Notes: generated from the sequence alone by a model not told the origin. 6,817 bases of DNA from Bacteroidales bacterium UBA5621 (GCA_002424525.1 DIKJ01000019.1:21361-28177); one strand, 5' to 3'; shown: positions 1 through 6,575, numbered from the stretch's first letter. Made by a program: numbers and translations.

Positions 1-32
1 ATTCCTTCAGCTTCAATTTTCCAAAAAAACAC

Positions 33-40
33 TATATTTG
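33..40 (+). promoter_or_regulatory. Bacteroidota -7 promoter box upstream of rpmH
   Basis: TATATTTG matches the Bacteroidota sigma-factor -7 consensus TAnnTTTG exactly. Transcription would begin about 6-7 bases later, near 46-47, leaving an AT-rich leader of roughly 36 bases before the rpmH start at 83. I see no convincing TTTG -33 element at the expected distance upstream, so the call rests on the -7 box, its placement and the lack of any other feature in 1-82. Confidence 0.6.
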
Positions 41-82
41 CGGTCTCAAATAAAAAACAGCGACAATTAAATAATTATCAAT

Positions 83-238
83 ATGAAAAGGACATTTCAG
101 CCATCCAGGAGAAAGAGAGTGAACAAACATGGTTTCAGGGAAAGGATGTCCACCCCTAACGGCAGAAGAGTGCTTTCAGCACGGAGAGCAAAGGGGAGGA
201 AGAGACTGACAGTCTCTTGTGAAATGAGGCTAAAATAA
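83..238 (+). CDS. rpmH: 50S ribosomal protein L34
   Basis: Encodes a 51-residue, very basic protein that opens [18 protein letters not shown] and continues with [20 protein letters not shown] and RKRLTV, which is the nearly invariant body of bacterial L34. L34 is a small structural protein that sits among helices of 23S rRNA in the large subunit. The length is normal for the family. The C-terminal tail (SCEMRLK) is a lineage-variable end. The ATG at 83 is the only sensible start because the MKRT(F/Y)QPS N-terminus is conserved. No Shine-Dalgarno is visible; the preceding bases are AT-rich, as usual in Bacteroidota. The gene appears monocistronic, with a -7 box at 33-40 and a strong terminator at 261-293. 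The usual partner rnpA does not follow it. Confidence 0.97.
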   Translation: MKRTFQPSRRKRVNKHGFRERMSTPNGRRVLSARRAKGRKRLTVSCEMRLK

Positions 239-260
239 TATTTACCCAGACTATATCCAT

Positions 261-293
261 AAAAGGTGTCCGCTGTACGGACACCTTTTTTTT
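261..293 (+). terminator. Intrinsic terminator of rpmH
   Basis: A perfect 12-bp stem pairs AAAAGGTGTCCG (261-272) with CGGACACCTTTT (278-289) around a 5-base loop, CTGTA. It runs directly into eight consecutive T (286-293), some of which also pair with the 5' A run. It lies 22 bases after the rpmH stop, so it should end the rpmH transcript. The A-rich left arm would also give a U-run on the opposite strand, so bidirectional action is possible, but no gene converges on it. Confidence 0.93.
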
Positions 294-294
294 C

Positions 295-302
295 TACCTT
301 TG
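295..302 (+). promoter_or_regulatory. Bacteroidota -7 promoter box upstream of mqnE
   Basis: TACCTTTG fits TAnnTTTG and starts two bases after the T-run of the rpmH terminator. Predicted transcription start is near 309, giving a leader of about 18 bases before the ATG at 327. A -33 element would have to lie within the terminator stem, and no TTTG is seen there, so this is moderately supported. It matters for the start of mqnE, because the in-frame TTG at 300 lies inside the box itself. Confidence 0.5.
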
Positions 303-326
303 CCTCCATCATTTCATGCGGTTTCA

Positions 327-1427
327 ATGAACGGACTGGCCGATTATATCGATGATGAAGCGTTGAAGGGAATATCCGCCAGGATCGTTGCCGGCGGGAG
401 GATAACTCCCCCGGAGGGCTTGCTGTTATACGAAAGGGCAGGACTGCCGCTTCTGGGGATGCTGGCCGGAAGAGTCAGAAGACGGTTTAACGGTAATTCA
501 GCCTTCTTTAACCGCAATTTTCATATCGAACCAACAAACTTATGCATTCATAACTGCCTCTTCTGCTCGTATCATAAGAGTGCAGGCGATCCCGGGAGCT
601 GGGATTACGGGCACGATGAGATACTCGAAGCACTAAGGCGTTTTGATGAAAAAGAGGTTACCGAGGTGCATATTACGGGAGGTGTTCACCCCAGCCACGA
701 CCTTGACTTCTACTGCAAGATGGTCCGCATGATCAAACAACACAGGCCCTCACTGCACGTGAAAGCTTTTTCCGCAATAGAGATTGATCATATGATCAGC
801 AGGGAAGGCCTCACGATGGAAGAGGGTCTCCGCCGGCTTGCCGGTAACGGAGTTGACTCCATACCAGGCGGAGGCGCTGAGATATTTGATGAGGAACTGA
901 GGGAGAAGATATGCCCCGGTAAGACATCCTCCGGAAGATGGCTGGAAATTCACGAAACAGCTCATAACCTTGGAATTAAGTCTAATGCCACAATGCTTTA
1001 CGGACATATTGAATCGTACAGCCACCGGATAGACCACATGGAACGGCTCAGGAAACTCCAGGACAGGACCTCCGGCTTCAATGCATTCATACCACTCAGG
1101 TTCAGAAACTCAAATAACTGCATGGAGCACCTGGGAGAGGTTGGCGTAACCGAAGACCTGAGAAATTACGCAGTCGCAAGACTCTTCCTTGATAATATCC
1201 CCCATATCAAGGCATACTGGCCGATGACAGGCAGGGAGGTCGCCCAACTGGCACTCTCTTTCGGTGCTGACGATCTCGATGGCACAATCGGAGATACTAC
1301 AAAAATTTACTCCATGGCAGGAGCAGGAGATCAAAACCCTGTCATTTCCGTCGAAGAAATAACAAGACTTATCTCTGAAGCAGGCTATCAGGCGGTAGAG
1401 AGAGACTCCGCTTATAACCCGATCTGA
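327..1427 (+). CDS. mqnE: Aminofutalosine synthase MqnE (radical SAM)
   Basis: Encodes 366 residues. The family (EC 2.5.1.120) uses an S-adenosylmethionine-derived adenosyl radical to join the adenosyl group to 3-[(1-carboxyvinyl)oxy]benzoate, giving 6-amino-6-deoxyfutalosine in the cytosolic futalosine pathway to menaquinone. The [4Fe-4S] motif CxxxCxxC is intact (C73, C77, C80). Later come VHITGGVHP (114-122), HVKAFSAIEI (144-153), the PGGGAEIF segment (180-187), SNATMLYGHIES (219-230), and a C-terminal block with HIKAYWPM, LSFGADDLDGT and a VERDSAYN end. The GGGAEIF, HIKAYWPM and VERD signatures fit MqnE better than its paralogue MqnC or CofH. The ATG at 327 was chosen over the in-frame TTG at 300 because that codon falls in the probable -7 box. 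Length is normal. No other mqn gene is in the window. Confidence 0.93.
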   Translation: MNGLADYIDDEALKGISARIVAGGRITPPEGLLLYERAGLPLLGMLAGRVRRRFNGNSAFFNRNFHIEPTNLCIHNCLFCSYHKSAGDPGSWDYGHDEILEALRRFDEKEVTEVHITGGVHPSHDLDFYCKMVRMIKQHRPSLHVKAFSAIEIDHMISREGLTMEEGLRRLAGNGVDSIPGGGAEIFDEELREKICPGKTSSGRWLEIHETAHNLGIKSNATMLYGHIESYSHRIDHMERLRKLQDRTSGFNAFIPLRFRNSNNCMEHLGEVGVTEDLRNYAVARLFLDNIPHIKAYWPMTGREVAQLALSFGADDLDGTIGDTTKIYSMAGAGDQNPVISVEEITRLISEAGYQAVERDSAYNPI

Positions 1428-1455
1428 TCAACTCTTCGCTTAATAATTTTATCAT

Positions 1456-1463
1456 TACATTTG
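1456..1463 (+). promoter_or_regulatory. Bacteroidota -7 box upstream of the PASTA-T9SS-rluD operon
   Basis: TACATTTG matches TAnnTTTG in the 64-base gap between mqnE and the PASTA gene. Predicted transcription start is near 1470, about 22 bases before the ATG at 1492. The best -33 candidate is only TTCG at 1435-1438, with a spacer slightly short for the consensus. No terminator hairpin separates it from mqnE, so read-through from mqnE could also contribute. Confidence 0.55.
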
Positions 1464-1491
1464 CGTTATATCTAATGTTCAATAAACCGGT

Positions 1492-2334
1492 ATGAGCCTG
1501 AAGAACTTCCTCCTCAGTAAGATTTTCCTGAAAAACCTGGCACTGGCCGTTGTGATCGCAATTGGGCTGGTCATCCTTTTGCTTATATCGCTTAATTTCT
1601 ATACACGTCACGGACAGGCCCGGCCGGTACCGGATTTCACCGGCCTGAATCTTGACGAAGTCGGTATGCTCGCCAGGAAGAACAGGCTGAAATTCGCGAT
1701 AATCGATTCTGTATATACCTCAAACGTGCCAAGAGGTTATATTGCCGAGCAGAATCCACGGCCCGGATTCAAGGTAAAAAAATGGAGGAATATTATTCTT
1801 ACTATTAATGCTTTTCACCCCGAAATGGTGGCAATGCCCGACCTGGTCGACCTGCCCAAGAGACAGGCTCTGGCCCTTATTGAGAGCTCAGGCCTCAAAA
1901 TGGGGGAACTCAGGTATATACCCGACCTTTCTGTTGATGTGGTTATCAGGCAGTTGCTTAACGAAAGAGAGATTACGGCGGGTGATTCACTCCAGAAAGG
2001 TTCGGTGATCGACCTTGTCCTGGGAAAAGGATTGAGTAATCTGCGTACTCCTGTTCCCAACCTGTCCGGCATGACCCTGGAACCTGCCAGAAACAGGATA
2101 CTCGGAGCCTCCCTTAACCTCAGGACCTTCATTTATGACAATACTATCAGATCGGGAAGTGACTCCATCAAGGCGTTCGTCTACCGGCAAAATCCTGAGT
2201 TCAGGGAGGGCCTGACCCTTCAGCTTGGTTCCGATATTTACCTCTGGCTTACGATTGATTCTGCCAAACTCCCCGGCGAGCCGGAAATCATGGTGCCAGA
2301 CACCATTCCCGGAGCTGAACTGCCTGAGTTTTAG
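1492..2334 (+). CDS. Membrane-anchored PASTA-domain protein
   Basis: Encodes 280 residues. A short basic N-terminus is followed by one hydrophobic membrane segment (about 14-35, LALAVVIAIGLVILLLI), placing the rest outside the inner membrane. Three PASTA repeats follow at about 43-107, 113-178 and 186-256. Each begins with a V/M-P-(D/N)-(F/L)-x-(G/D)-(L/M) type motif (VPDFTGLNL, MPDLVDLPK, VPNLSGMTL), and two contain the typical QNP turn (QNPRPG, QNPEFREG). PASTA domains are known from penicillin-binding proteins and Ser/Thr kinases, where they bind peptidoglycan fragments or act as spacers. No kinase or transpeptidase domain is present here, so the protein is probably a periplasmic binding or scaffold protein; its ligand is unknown. 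The tail after 257 is acidic and proline-rich. It is probably first in an operon with the next two genes. Confidence 0.9.
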   Translation: MSLKNFLLSKIFLKNLALAVVIAIGLVILLLISLNFYTRHGQARPVPDFTGLNLDEVGMLARKNRLKFAIIDSVYTSNVPRGYIAEQNPRPGFKVKKWRNIILTINAFHPEMVAMPDLVDLPKRQALALIESSGLKMGELRYIPDLSVDVVIRQLLNEREITAGDSLQKGSVIDLVLGKGLSNLRTPVPNLSGMTLEPARNRILGASLNLRTFIYDNTIRSGSDSIKAFVYRQNPEFREGLTLQLGSDIYLWLTIDSAKLPGEPEIMVPDTIPGAELPEF

Positions 2335-2347
2335 CACTGATAATCTG

Positions 2348-4207
2348 ATGTTTAAAAAAATTGTCCCATATCTGCTGATTCTCAACCTGTTTTTTCCAGG
2401 TTCTCATGCCCAGGAGGTAGTGACAGGATTGCCATCCCAAATTCAGATCATTGAGAAGAATGCCGGCAGCTTAAGGACCAAGGGAATCTCAGCCGATATG
2501 CTCCCGCTTCCGTTTTTTGATGATTTTTCAGGCAGTTCAATCTTTCCCAACCCGTCGAACTGGTCAGATGATTTTGCGTTCATAAACAATACCTATTCCG
2601 ACCGTCAGATAACGACCGGTGTGGCAACGCTGGATGCCATCGACAATTACGGAAGGCTGTATGAATCAGCGGCGACCACAGTATTCAGGGCCGACCAGCT
2701 TACATCCCAGCCAATTGATCTTGCTTATCCTGCATCCGACAATATATGGCTCAGTTTCTGGTATCAGCCGGGCGGCCTCGGCGATAAGCCTGAACCTAAT
2801 GATTCGCTCACACTGCAGTTCCTTGCCCCTGATGAGGGAATATGGTATTCGGTCTGGAAAGCGGAAGGGTCGGACCAGCCGGATTTCAAGCCGGTTATAA
2901 TCAGGATTGAAGATGCACGTTATCTTATGGAAGGATTCAGGTTCCGTTTCGTCAACTATGCCAGCCTGACCCCAAATATTGGCGATCCTGCCATGACAGG
3001 CAATTGCGATCACTGGAACATAGATTACGTACTGCTCGACCGAAACAGGCATGAAGCAGACACTCTGTTCAGGGATGTTGCATTCACCACCGGGTTGCGG
3101 TCACTTCTGAAAACACACGAAGCGATGCCGTGGAATCAGTTCCGGCAGGTCTCCCTGCAGGAAATGGGCTCTTTTATCCCGATCAGCTACCGTAATAACG
3201 ATAATATAATCAGGAACGTTACACGTAATTTCCGGATCTGGGACGTCTACAGAAACCAGCAGTCTCATTCATTCTCCGCGGGAGCAACCAATATAGATCC
3301 TCAGACCAGCGTGGATTATAAAGCCAGCCTGATATACACATTCAATACCACAGGCACCGATTCAGCGCTATTTAATATCACAGCCTGGCTGATCACCGAT
3401 GATTTCGACCCGAAAGCCAACGACACCATAAGGTACGAACAACGCTTCAGCAACTATTTTGCTTTTGATGACGGGTCAGCCGAAGGGGGATACGGAATAA
3501 ACGGCCTGGGATCGAGAAATGCCATGGCGGCCTACAAGTTCAAATCCTTCATCCGCGACACTCTCAGAGCTGTTCGTATATGCTTTAACGACACCTATAT
3601 GAATTCAAACAGAAGATCATTTGACCTGATGGTGTGGAACGATAATCTGGGATCGCCGGGTAATGTGATCTATTCGCTCGAGGAAGTGATGGTTGAACAG
3701 GGACCGAGGATCAATGGCTTTTACACATACCTTTTACCTGACGGGGTTATGGTGGATGATGTTTTTTACGTCGGATGGCGACAGCGTTCCGAGACCTTCC
3801 TTAATGCCGGCTATGATGTCAACACCCCGCATGGAAACAGACAGTTTTACTGGCTTAACGGTTCATGGAACCAGTCGCAGGTCAGTGGCAGTGTAATGAT
3901 CCGGCCTGTCGTCGGGCAACCCCTTAAAACCACTTCAATAGACCCTGTGCCGGAAGAAGGGGAAGACATCTTCAGAATAAGGATATGGCCTAACCCTGCT
4001 GCCGGTTTCATCAATGTGGAATATGACGAATCAATCATGCCTGGCAATGCCAGCATTACCGTTATCGATCTCCAGGGACGTGAACAGCTGAACGTAAAGC
4101 TCGCCAGTCGAATCGACGTCTCCTTCCTGCCCGCAGGAATTTACATTGTAATTCCCAGGCTGAACGGGAGACCTGCAGGTCATTACCGTCTGGTCAAAGC
4201 AAGGTAA
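2348..4207 (+). CDS. Secreted T9SS cargo protein of unknown function
   Basis: Encodes 619 residues. A signal peptide (MFKK followed by a hydrophobic core, about 1-21) ends at SHA before Q22. The C-terminus (about 541-619) is a type A T9SS sorting domain: WPNPAAGFINV, then ITVIDLQGRE, then IDVSFLPAGIYIV and a final YRLVKAR. Such proteins are exported by Sec and then moved across the outer membrane by the type IX system, which removes the domain and usually anchors the protein to the surface. The body starts with PFFDDFS and contains GVATLDAID (91-99), LSFWYQPGGLGD (135-146) and NCDHWNIDYVLLD (219-231), a beta-rich region with no catalytic motif I recognise. The ATG at 2348 was chosen because it begins the signal peptide; upstream in-frame codons overlap the PASTA gene in another frame. 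It starts 13 bases after that gene and ends 8 bases before rluD, so it is probably cotranscribed. Confidence 0.88.
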   Translation: MFKKIVPYLLILNLFFPGSHAQEVVTGLPSQIQIIEKNAGSLRTKGISADMLPLPFFDDFSGSSIFPNPSNWSDDFAFINNTYSDRQITTGVATLDAIDNYGRLYESAATTVFRADQLTSQPIDLAYPASDNIWLSFWYQPGGLGDKPEPNDSLTLQFLAPDEGIWYSVWKAEGSDQPDFKPVIIRIEDARYLMEGFRFRFVNYASLTPNIGDPAMTGNCDHWNIDYVLLDRNRHEADTLFRDVAFTTGLRSLLKTHEAMPWNQFRQVSLQEMGSFIPISYRNNDNIIRNVTRNFRIWDVYRNQQSHSFSAGATNIDPQTSVDYKASLIYTFNTTGTDSALFNITAWLITDDFDPKANDTIRYEQRFSNYFAFDDGSAEGGYGINGLGSRNAMAAYKFKSFIRDTLRAVRICFNDTYMNSNRRSFDLMVWNDNLGSPGNVIYSLEEVMVEQGPRINGFYTYLLPDGVMVDDVFYVGWRQRSETFLNAGYDVNTPHGNRQFYWLNGSWNQSQVSGSVMIRPVVGQPLKTTSIDPVPEEGEDIFRIRIWPNPAAGFINVEYDESIMPGNASITVIDLQGREQLNVKLASRIDVSFLPAGIYIVIPRLNGRPAGHYRLVKAR

Positions 4208-4215
4208 TCGCGGTA

Positions 4216-5247
4216 ATGGAAGAAGAAGAACTCACCGATCAGCAGGAACTATTTGAACATTTCCGGTTTCATGTCGAGCCCGGGCAGTCCCTGCTGAGGC
4301 TGGACAAATATCTTTTCTCCAGGATCGAGAATATATCCAGGACACGTATCCAGAATGCTGCCACAGCAGGCAACATTCTGGTCAACAACAAGCCTGTCAG
4401 GGCAAGCTACAGGGTAAAACCCGGAGACATAATCCAGATTGTACTGCCGACGCCACCCCGCGAAATAGAGCTTATTCCCGAGAACATCCCCTTAGACATC
4501 GTTTATGAAGATGAGGATGTGATTGTGGTGAATAAGAAATCCGGTATGGTGGTTCATCCGGCCTACGGGAACTATACCGGCACGCTGATAAACGCGCTGA
4601 TGTGGCATTTCAGGGATCTTCCGCTGTTTCAGACCGGCGAGCTCAGACCCGGACTGGTGCACCGGATCGATAAGAACACCTCCGGCATACTTGTCGTGGC
4701 AAAGAATGAGCTCAGCCTGAACAGGCTGTCGCGTCAGTTCTATGAGCGCACTACCGACCGTCTGTACACTGCCATCGTCTGGGGCCGGCCGGAACCTGCC
4801 TCAGGGACCATCACGGGCCACGTCGGAAGGAACATAAGAGACAGAAAGATCATGCAGGTCTTTCCTGATGGCAGTCAGGGCAAACCAGCAGTAACACATT
4901 ATAAGGTCATCGAGGATCTTGGTTATATTTCAGTCGTTGAATGCAAGTTAGAGACCGGAAGGACTCATCAGATAAGGGTCCACTTCAGCTGGTTCAAACA
5001 CCCGCTGTTCAATGATGACGAGTATGGCGGTAACAGGATACTTAAGGGAACCACCTTCAGCAAGTATCAGCAATTCGTCAGAAACTGCTTTGAAATATTG
5101 CCCCGTCAGGCGCTTCACGCCCGGTCGCTTGCATTTGATCATCCTGTTACAGGAGAGAGGCTTTCGTTCGCATCTGACCTGCCAGTTGATATGCAGCAGC
5201 TGATCGACAGATGGAGGGCTTATATCGCCGGAAGGGCTGAGGGCTGA
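4216..5247 (+). CDS. rluD: RluD-type 23S rRNA pseudouridine synthase
   Basis: Encodes 343 residues. An S4 RNA-binding domain comes first (about 25-75: LLRLDKYLFSRI, SRTRIQNAATAGNILVNN, KPGDIIQIV). The RluA-family catalytic domain follows, with IVYEDEDVIVVNKKSGMVVH (95-114), the HRID motif (149-152) and the catalytic aspartate D152 in HRIDKNTSGILVVAKN, then LETGRTHQIRVH (245-256). The family isomerises specific uridines in 23S rRNA; RluD acts on helix 69 and matters for 50S assembly. The exact target in this organism is inferred from the S4 plus RluA architecture. Length is typical. The ATG at 4216 is 8 bases after the preceding stop, and there is no other in-frame Met before the core. The last residues (GRAEG) and the stop codon come from a GGGCTGA repeat, so the C-terminal tail may vary between strains. 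Confidence 0.92.
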   Translation: MEEEELTDQQELFEHFRFHVEPGQSLLRLDKYLFSRIENISRTRIQNAATAGNILVNNKPVRASYRVKPGDIIQIVLPTPPREIELIPENIPLDIVYEDEDVIVVNKKSGMVVHPAYGNYTGTLINALMWHFRDLPLFQTGELRPGLVHRIDKNTSGILVVAKNELSLNRLSRQFYERTTDRLYTAIVWGRPEPASGTITGHVGRNIRDRKIMQVFPDGSQGKPAVTHYKVIEDLGYISVVECKLETGRTHQIRVHFSWFKHPLFNDDEYGGNRILKGTTFSKYQQFVRNCFEILPRQALHARSLAFDHPVTGERLSFASDLPVDMQQLIDRWRAYIAGRAEG

Positions 5248-5252
5248 GGGCT
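5234..5252 (+). repeat. GGGCTGA heptamer tandem repeat at rluD 3' end
   Basis: Two perfect copies of GGGCTGA (5234-5240, 5241-5247) are followed by a partial copy, GGGCT (5248-5252). The rluD stop codon TGA (5245-5247) is the end of the second copy. Seven is not a multiple of three, so copy-number change would shift the reading frame at the end of rluD. Confidence 0.8.
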
Positions 5253-5264
5253 CCCTGTGTCTAA

Positions 5265-5292
5265 GCTCTACGCTCTACGCTTTACGCTCTAC
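5265..5292. repeat. GCTCTAC heptamer tandem repeat in the convergent gap
   Basis: Four consecutive 7-base units are present: GCTCTAC, GCTCTAC, GCTTTAC, GCTCTAC. The third differs by one base. The array is followed by TCTA and fills most of the gap between the convergent rluD and TPM genes. It does not form a convincing hairpin with a T-run, so it does not look like a standard terminator. It has no spacers and is not a CRISPR array. Confidence 0.85.
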
Positions 5293-5298
5293 TCTAGC

Positions 5299-6114
5299 TC
5301 ACCATCTGCCGCCGGCACCACCTCCGCCGAAACTACCTCCTCCGAATCCTCCGAATCCGCCGCCGGAGCTTGATCCTCCTCCCGAGAAACCTCCCCAGCT
5401 GCCGCTGTGCCTTCTGCTGCCTGAATTCATCATTGCCAGCAACATCCACACAGGTAGCCCCTTGTTGCTTATATGCCTCTGGTTCGAGCCTCCCTTTGTG
5501 CGGATAAACAAAATTGTCACCAGCACGATTATGAAAATAACAAAAGGTATGACATCACTTACGTTGCCCCTCATCTCTTTGCTATACTCATCCGCAGTAA
5601 ATTCCCTGACTGCCAGCGACATAATAACGTCAGTGGCTTTGTCGAGGCCATCGTAATAATTGTCTGCCCTGAACTCTGGCAGTATCTCATAATCGATTAT
5701 TTCGCCGCAGACAATATCAGGGATCACCCCTTCAAGCCCGTATCCCGGCGCTATAAAGACCTCACCAACAGGCGACACGGTTGTTTTTGGCTTTACAAGG
5801 ATCAGAACACCGTTATCGAGGCCCTGCTGGCCTATTCCCCACTTTTCAGCCAGACGGTGGGCGTAATCCGCCACGTCGTATCCCCCGAGATCTGAAACAG
5901 TCACAACAGCTATCTGGGTTGATGTGGTGTCGCTGAATGCGACAAGTTTGCTCTCAAGCAGATTTATCTCCCGCGTTGTCAGCATCCCGGCAAAGTCGTT
6001 TACAAGCCTGGGGGGGGATGGCTTATCAGGGATACCCTGGGCCGTAACCTTGCAGATGTTGCCTGTGACCGCAAGCAAAAATGATATGATCAATATAACG
6101 TATCTTGTTTTCAT
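5299..6114 (-). CDS. TPM-domain membrane protein with Gly-rich tail
   Basis: Encodes 271 residues. A signal peptide (about 1-25, core YVILIISFLLAVTG) comes first. A periplasmic TPM domain (formerly DUF477; about 36-170) follows with LVNDFAGMLT, TQIAVVTVSDLGGYD, WGIGQQGLDNGVLILV and EVFIAPGYGLEGVIPD. A membrane segment lies at about 188-204 and a glycine/serine-rich tail at about 232-271, ending GGGGAGGRW, a hallmark of YgcG-like bacterial members. Plant TPM relatives act in photosystem II repair and one has acid phosphatase activity; the bacterial role is not established, with envelope protein quality control often suggested. The ATG overlaps the stop of the upstream TPM gene by four bases (ATGA), implying translational coupling. 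A C8 run near codons 33-35 is a possible slippage site. No terminator is evident after the stop. Confidence 0.9.
   Translation of the reverse strand: MKTRYVILIISFLLAVTGNICKVTAQGIPDKPSPPRLVNDFAGMLTTREINLLESKLVAFSDTTSTQIAVVTVSDLGGYDVADYAHRLAEKWGIGQQGLDNGVLILVKPKTTVSPVGEVFIAPGYGLEGVIPDIVCGEIIDYEILPEFRADNYYDGLDKATDVIMSLAVREFTADEYSKEMRGNVSDVIPFVIFIIVLVTILFIRTKGGSNQRHISNKGLPVWMLLAMMNSGSRRHSGSWGGFSGGGSSSGGGFGGFGGGSFGGGGAGGRW
5302..5394 (-). repeat. Gly/Ser-rich low-complexity segment of the TPM protein
   Basis: This stretch codes for about the last 31 residues of the TPM protein: runs of two to four Gly broken by Ser or Phe, then a GRW end. At DNA level it is a purine/pyrimidine-biased imperfect GGN repeat. 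Such tails are common in YgcG-like TPM proteins, so it is a family trait and not an insertion. Repeat length may vary between strains. Confidence 0.7.
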
Positions 6115-6575
6115 TTATCGGAAAACTTATAGGGATCGTCATACGATATCTCATCCGGCAGTTCGTTAATATCATCCGGCATTCCGGGGAAATGATCCTT
6201 AAGCTGTTCCCCTGCAAGCAGAACGGCCTCTGCTAACCCTTCGGCAAATCTTCCCTGGTTGAAGCGCTCCTGAAGAAGCTCTTTTATCCTGTCCCAGAAA
6301 TCCCCTGCGACCTGGGCGTTTATTCCGGAATCTCCGATAACGGCAAACTGCCTGCTCCTGACAGCCATGTAGAAGAGGACCCCATTTCTCATCTCCGTCC
6401 GGTGCATTCCGATCTTTTTGAAGATCCATGCCGCCCGGTCCATAACATCTCCCTCGAGAGCTGTCTCAATGTGAACCCGTATCTCTCCCGAGGTGGCCTT
6501 CTCAGCCTCCCTGATTGCAGAAAGTACATAATCCTGCTGATCCCGCGAGAAAAAATCCGAGGCTCTGATTTCCAT
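6111..6575 (-). CDS. Soluble TPM-domain protein
   Basis: Encodes 154 residues with no signal peptide or membrane segment, so it is probably cytoplasmic. Almost the whole chain (about 5-130) is one TPM domain: FFSRDQQDYVLSAIREAEK, then TSGEIRVHIE (28-37), RNGVLFYMAVRSRQFAVIGD (63-82), FWDRIKELLQERFNQGRFAEGL, and AGEQLKDHFP. The acidic tail ends DDPYKFSDK. This is the short TPM form often found next to a longer membrane-anchored TPM gene and lemA. Biochemical function is not established. The ATG at 6575 has GGGAG about 8 bases upstream, an unusually Shine-Dalgarno-like site for this window. It begins 14 bases after the lemA stop and overlaps the next TPM gene by 4 bases, so the three genes are probably one transcript. 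Confidence 0.88.
   Translation of the reverse strand: MEIRASDFFSRDQQDYVLSAIREAEKATSGEIRVHIETALEGDVMDRAAWIFKKIGMHRTEMRNGVLFYMAVRSRQFAVIGDSGINAQVAGDFWDRIKELLQERFNQGRFAEGLAEAVLLAGEQLKDHFPGMPDDINELPDEISYDDPYKFSDK

Noticed and set aside
300..326. Longer mqnE form starting at TTG 300 (adds nine residues)
   Set aside because: The TTG lies inside the probable TACCTTTG promoter box, so a transcript starting near 309 would not contain it; the extra residues (MPPSFHAVS) do not look like the MqnE N-terminus.
97..327. Open frame on the - strand across rpmH and its terminator
   Set aside because: It lies opposite L34 and runs through the terminator hairpin; its protein has no recognisable motif, so it is a shadow of rpmH.
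2225..2347. N-terminal extension of the T9SS cargo gene to 2225
   Set aside because: It would overlap the end of the PASTA gene by 110 bases in another frame and bury the clear signal peptide that begins at 2348.
4203..4216. GGTAAT direct repeat around the T9SS gene stop and the rluD start
   Set aside because: Two 6-base copies eight bases apart can easily arise by chance and explain nothing beyond normal close gene spacing.
5265..5292. CRISPR array
   Set aside because: Units are only 7 bases, directly adjacent with no spacers.
5248..5298. Bidirectional terminator between rluD and the TPM gene
   Set aside because: I could not find a stem with a T-run; the only self-pairing is very short (AGGG/CCCT with a 2-base loop).
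5473..5895. 140-codon open frame on the + strand inside the TPM gene
   Set aside because: It is antisense to a well-supported TPM domain and its translation resembles no family; it is most likely a shadow.
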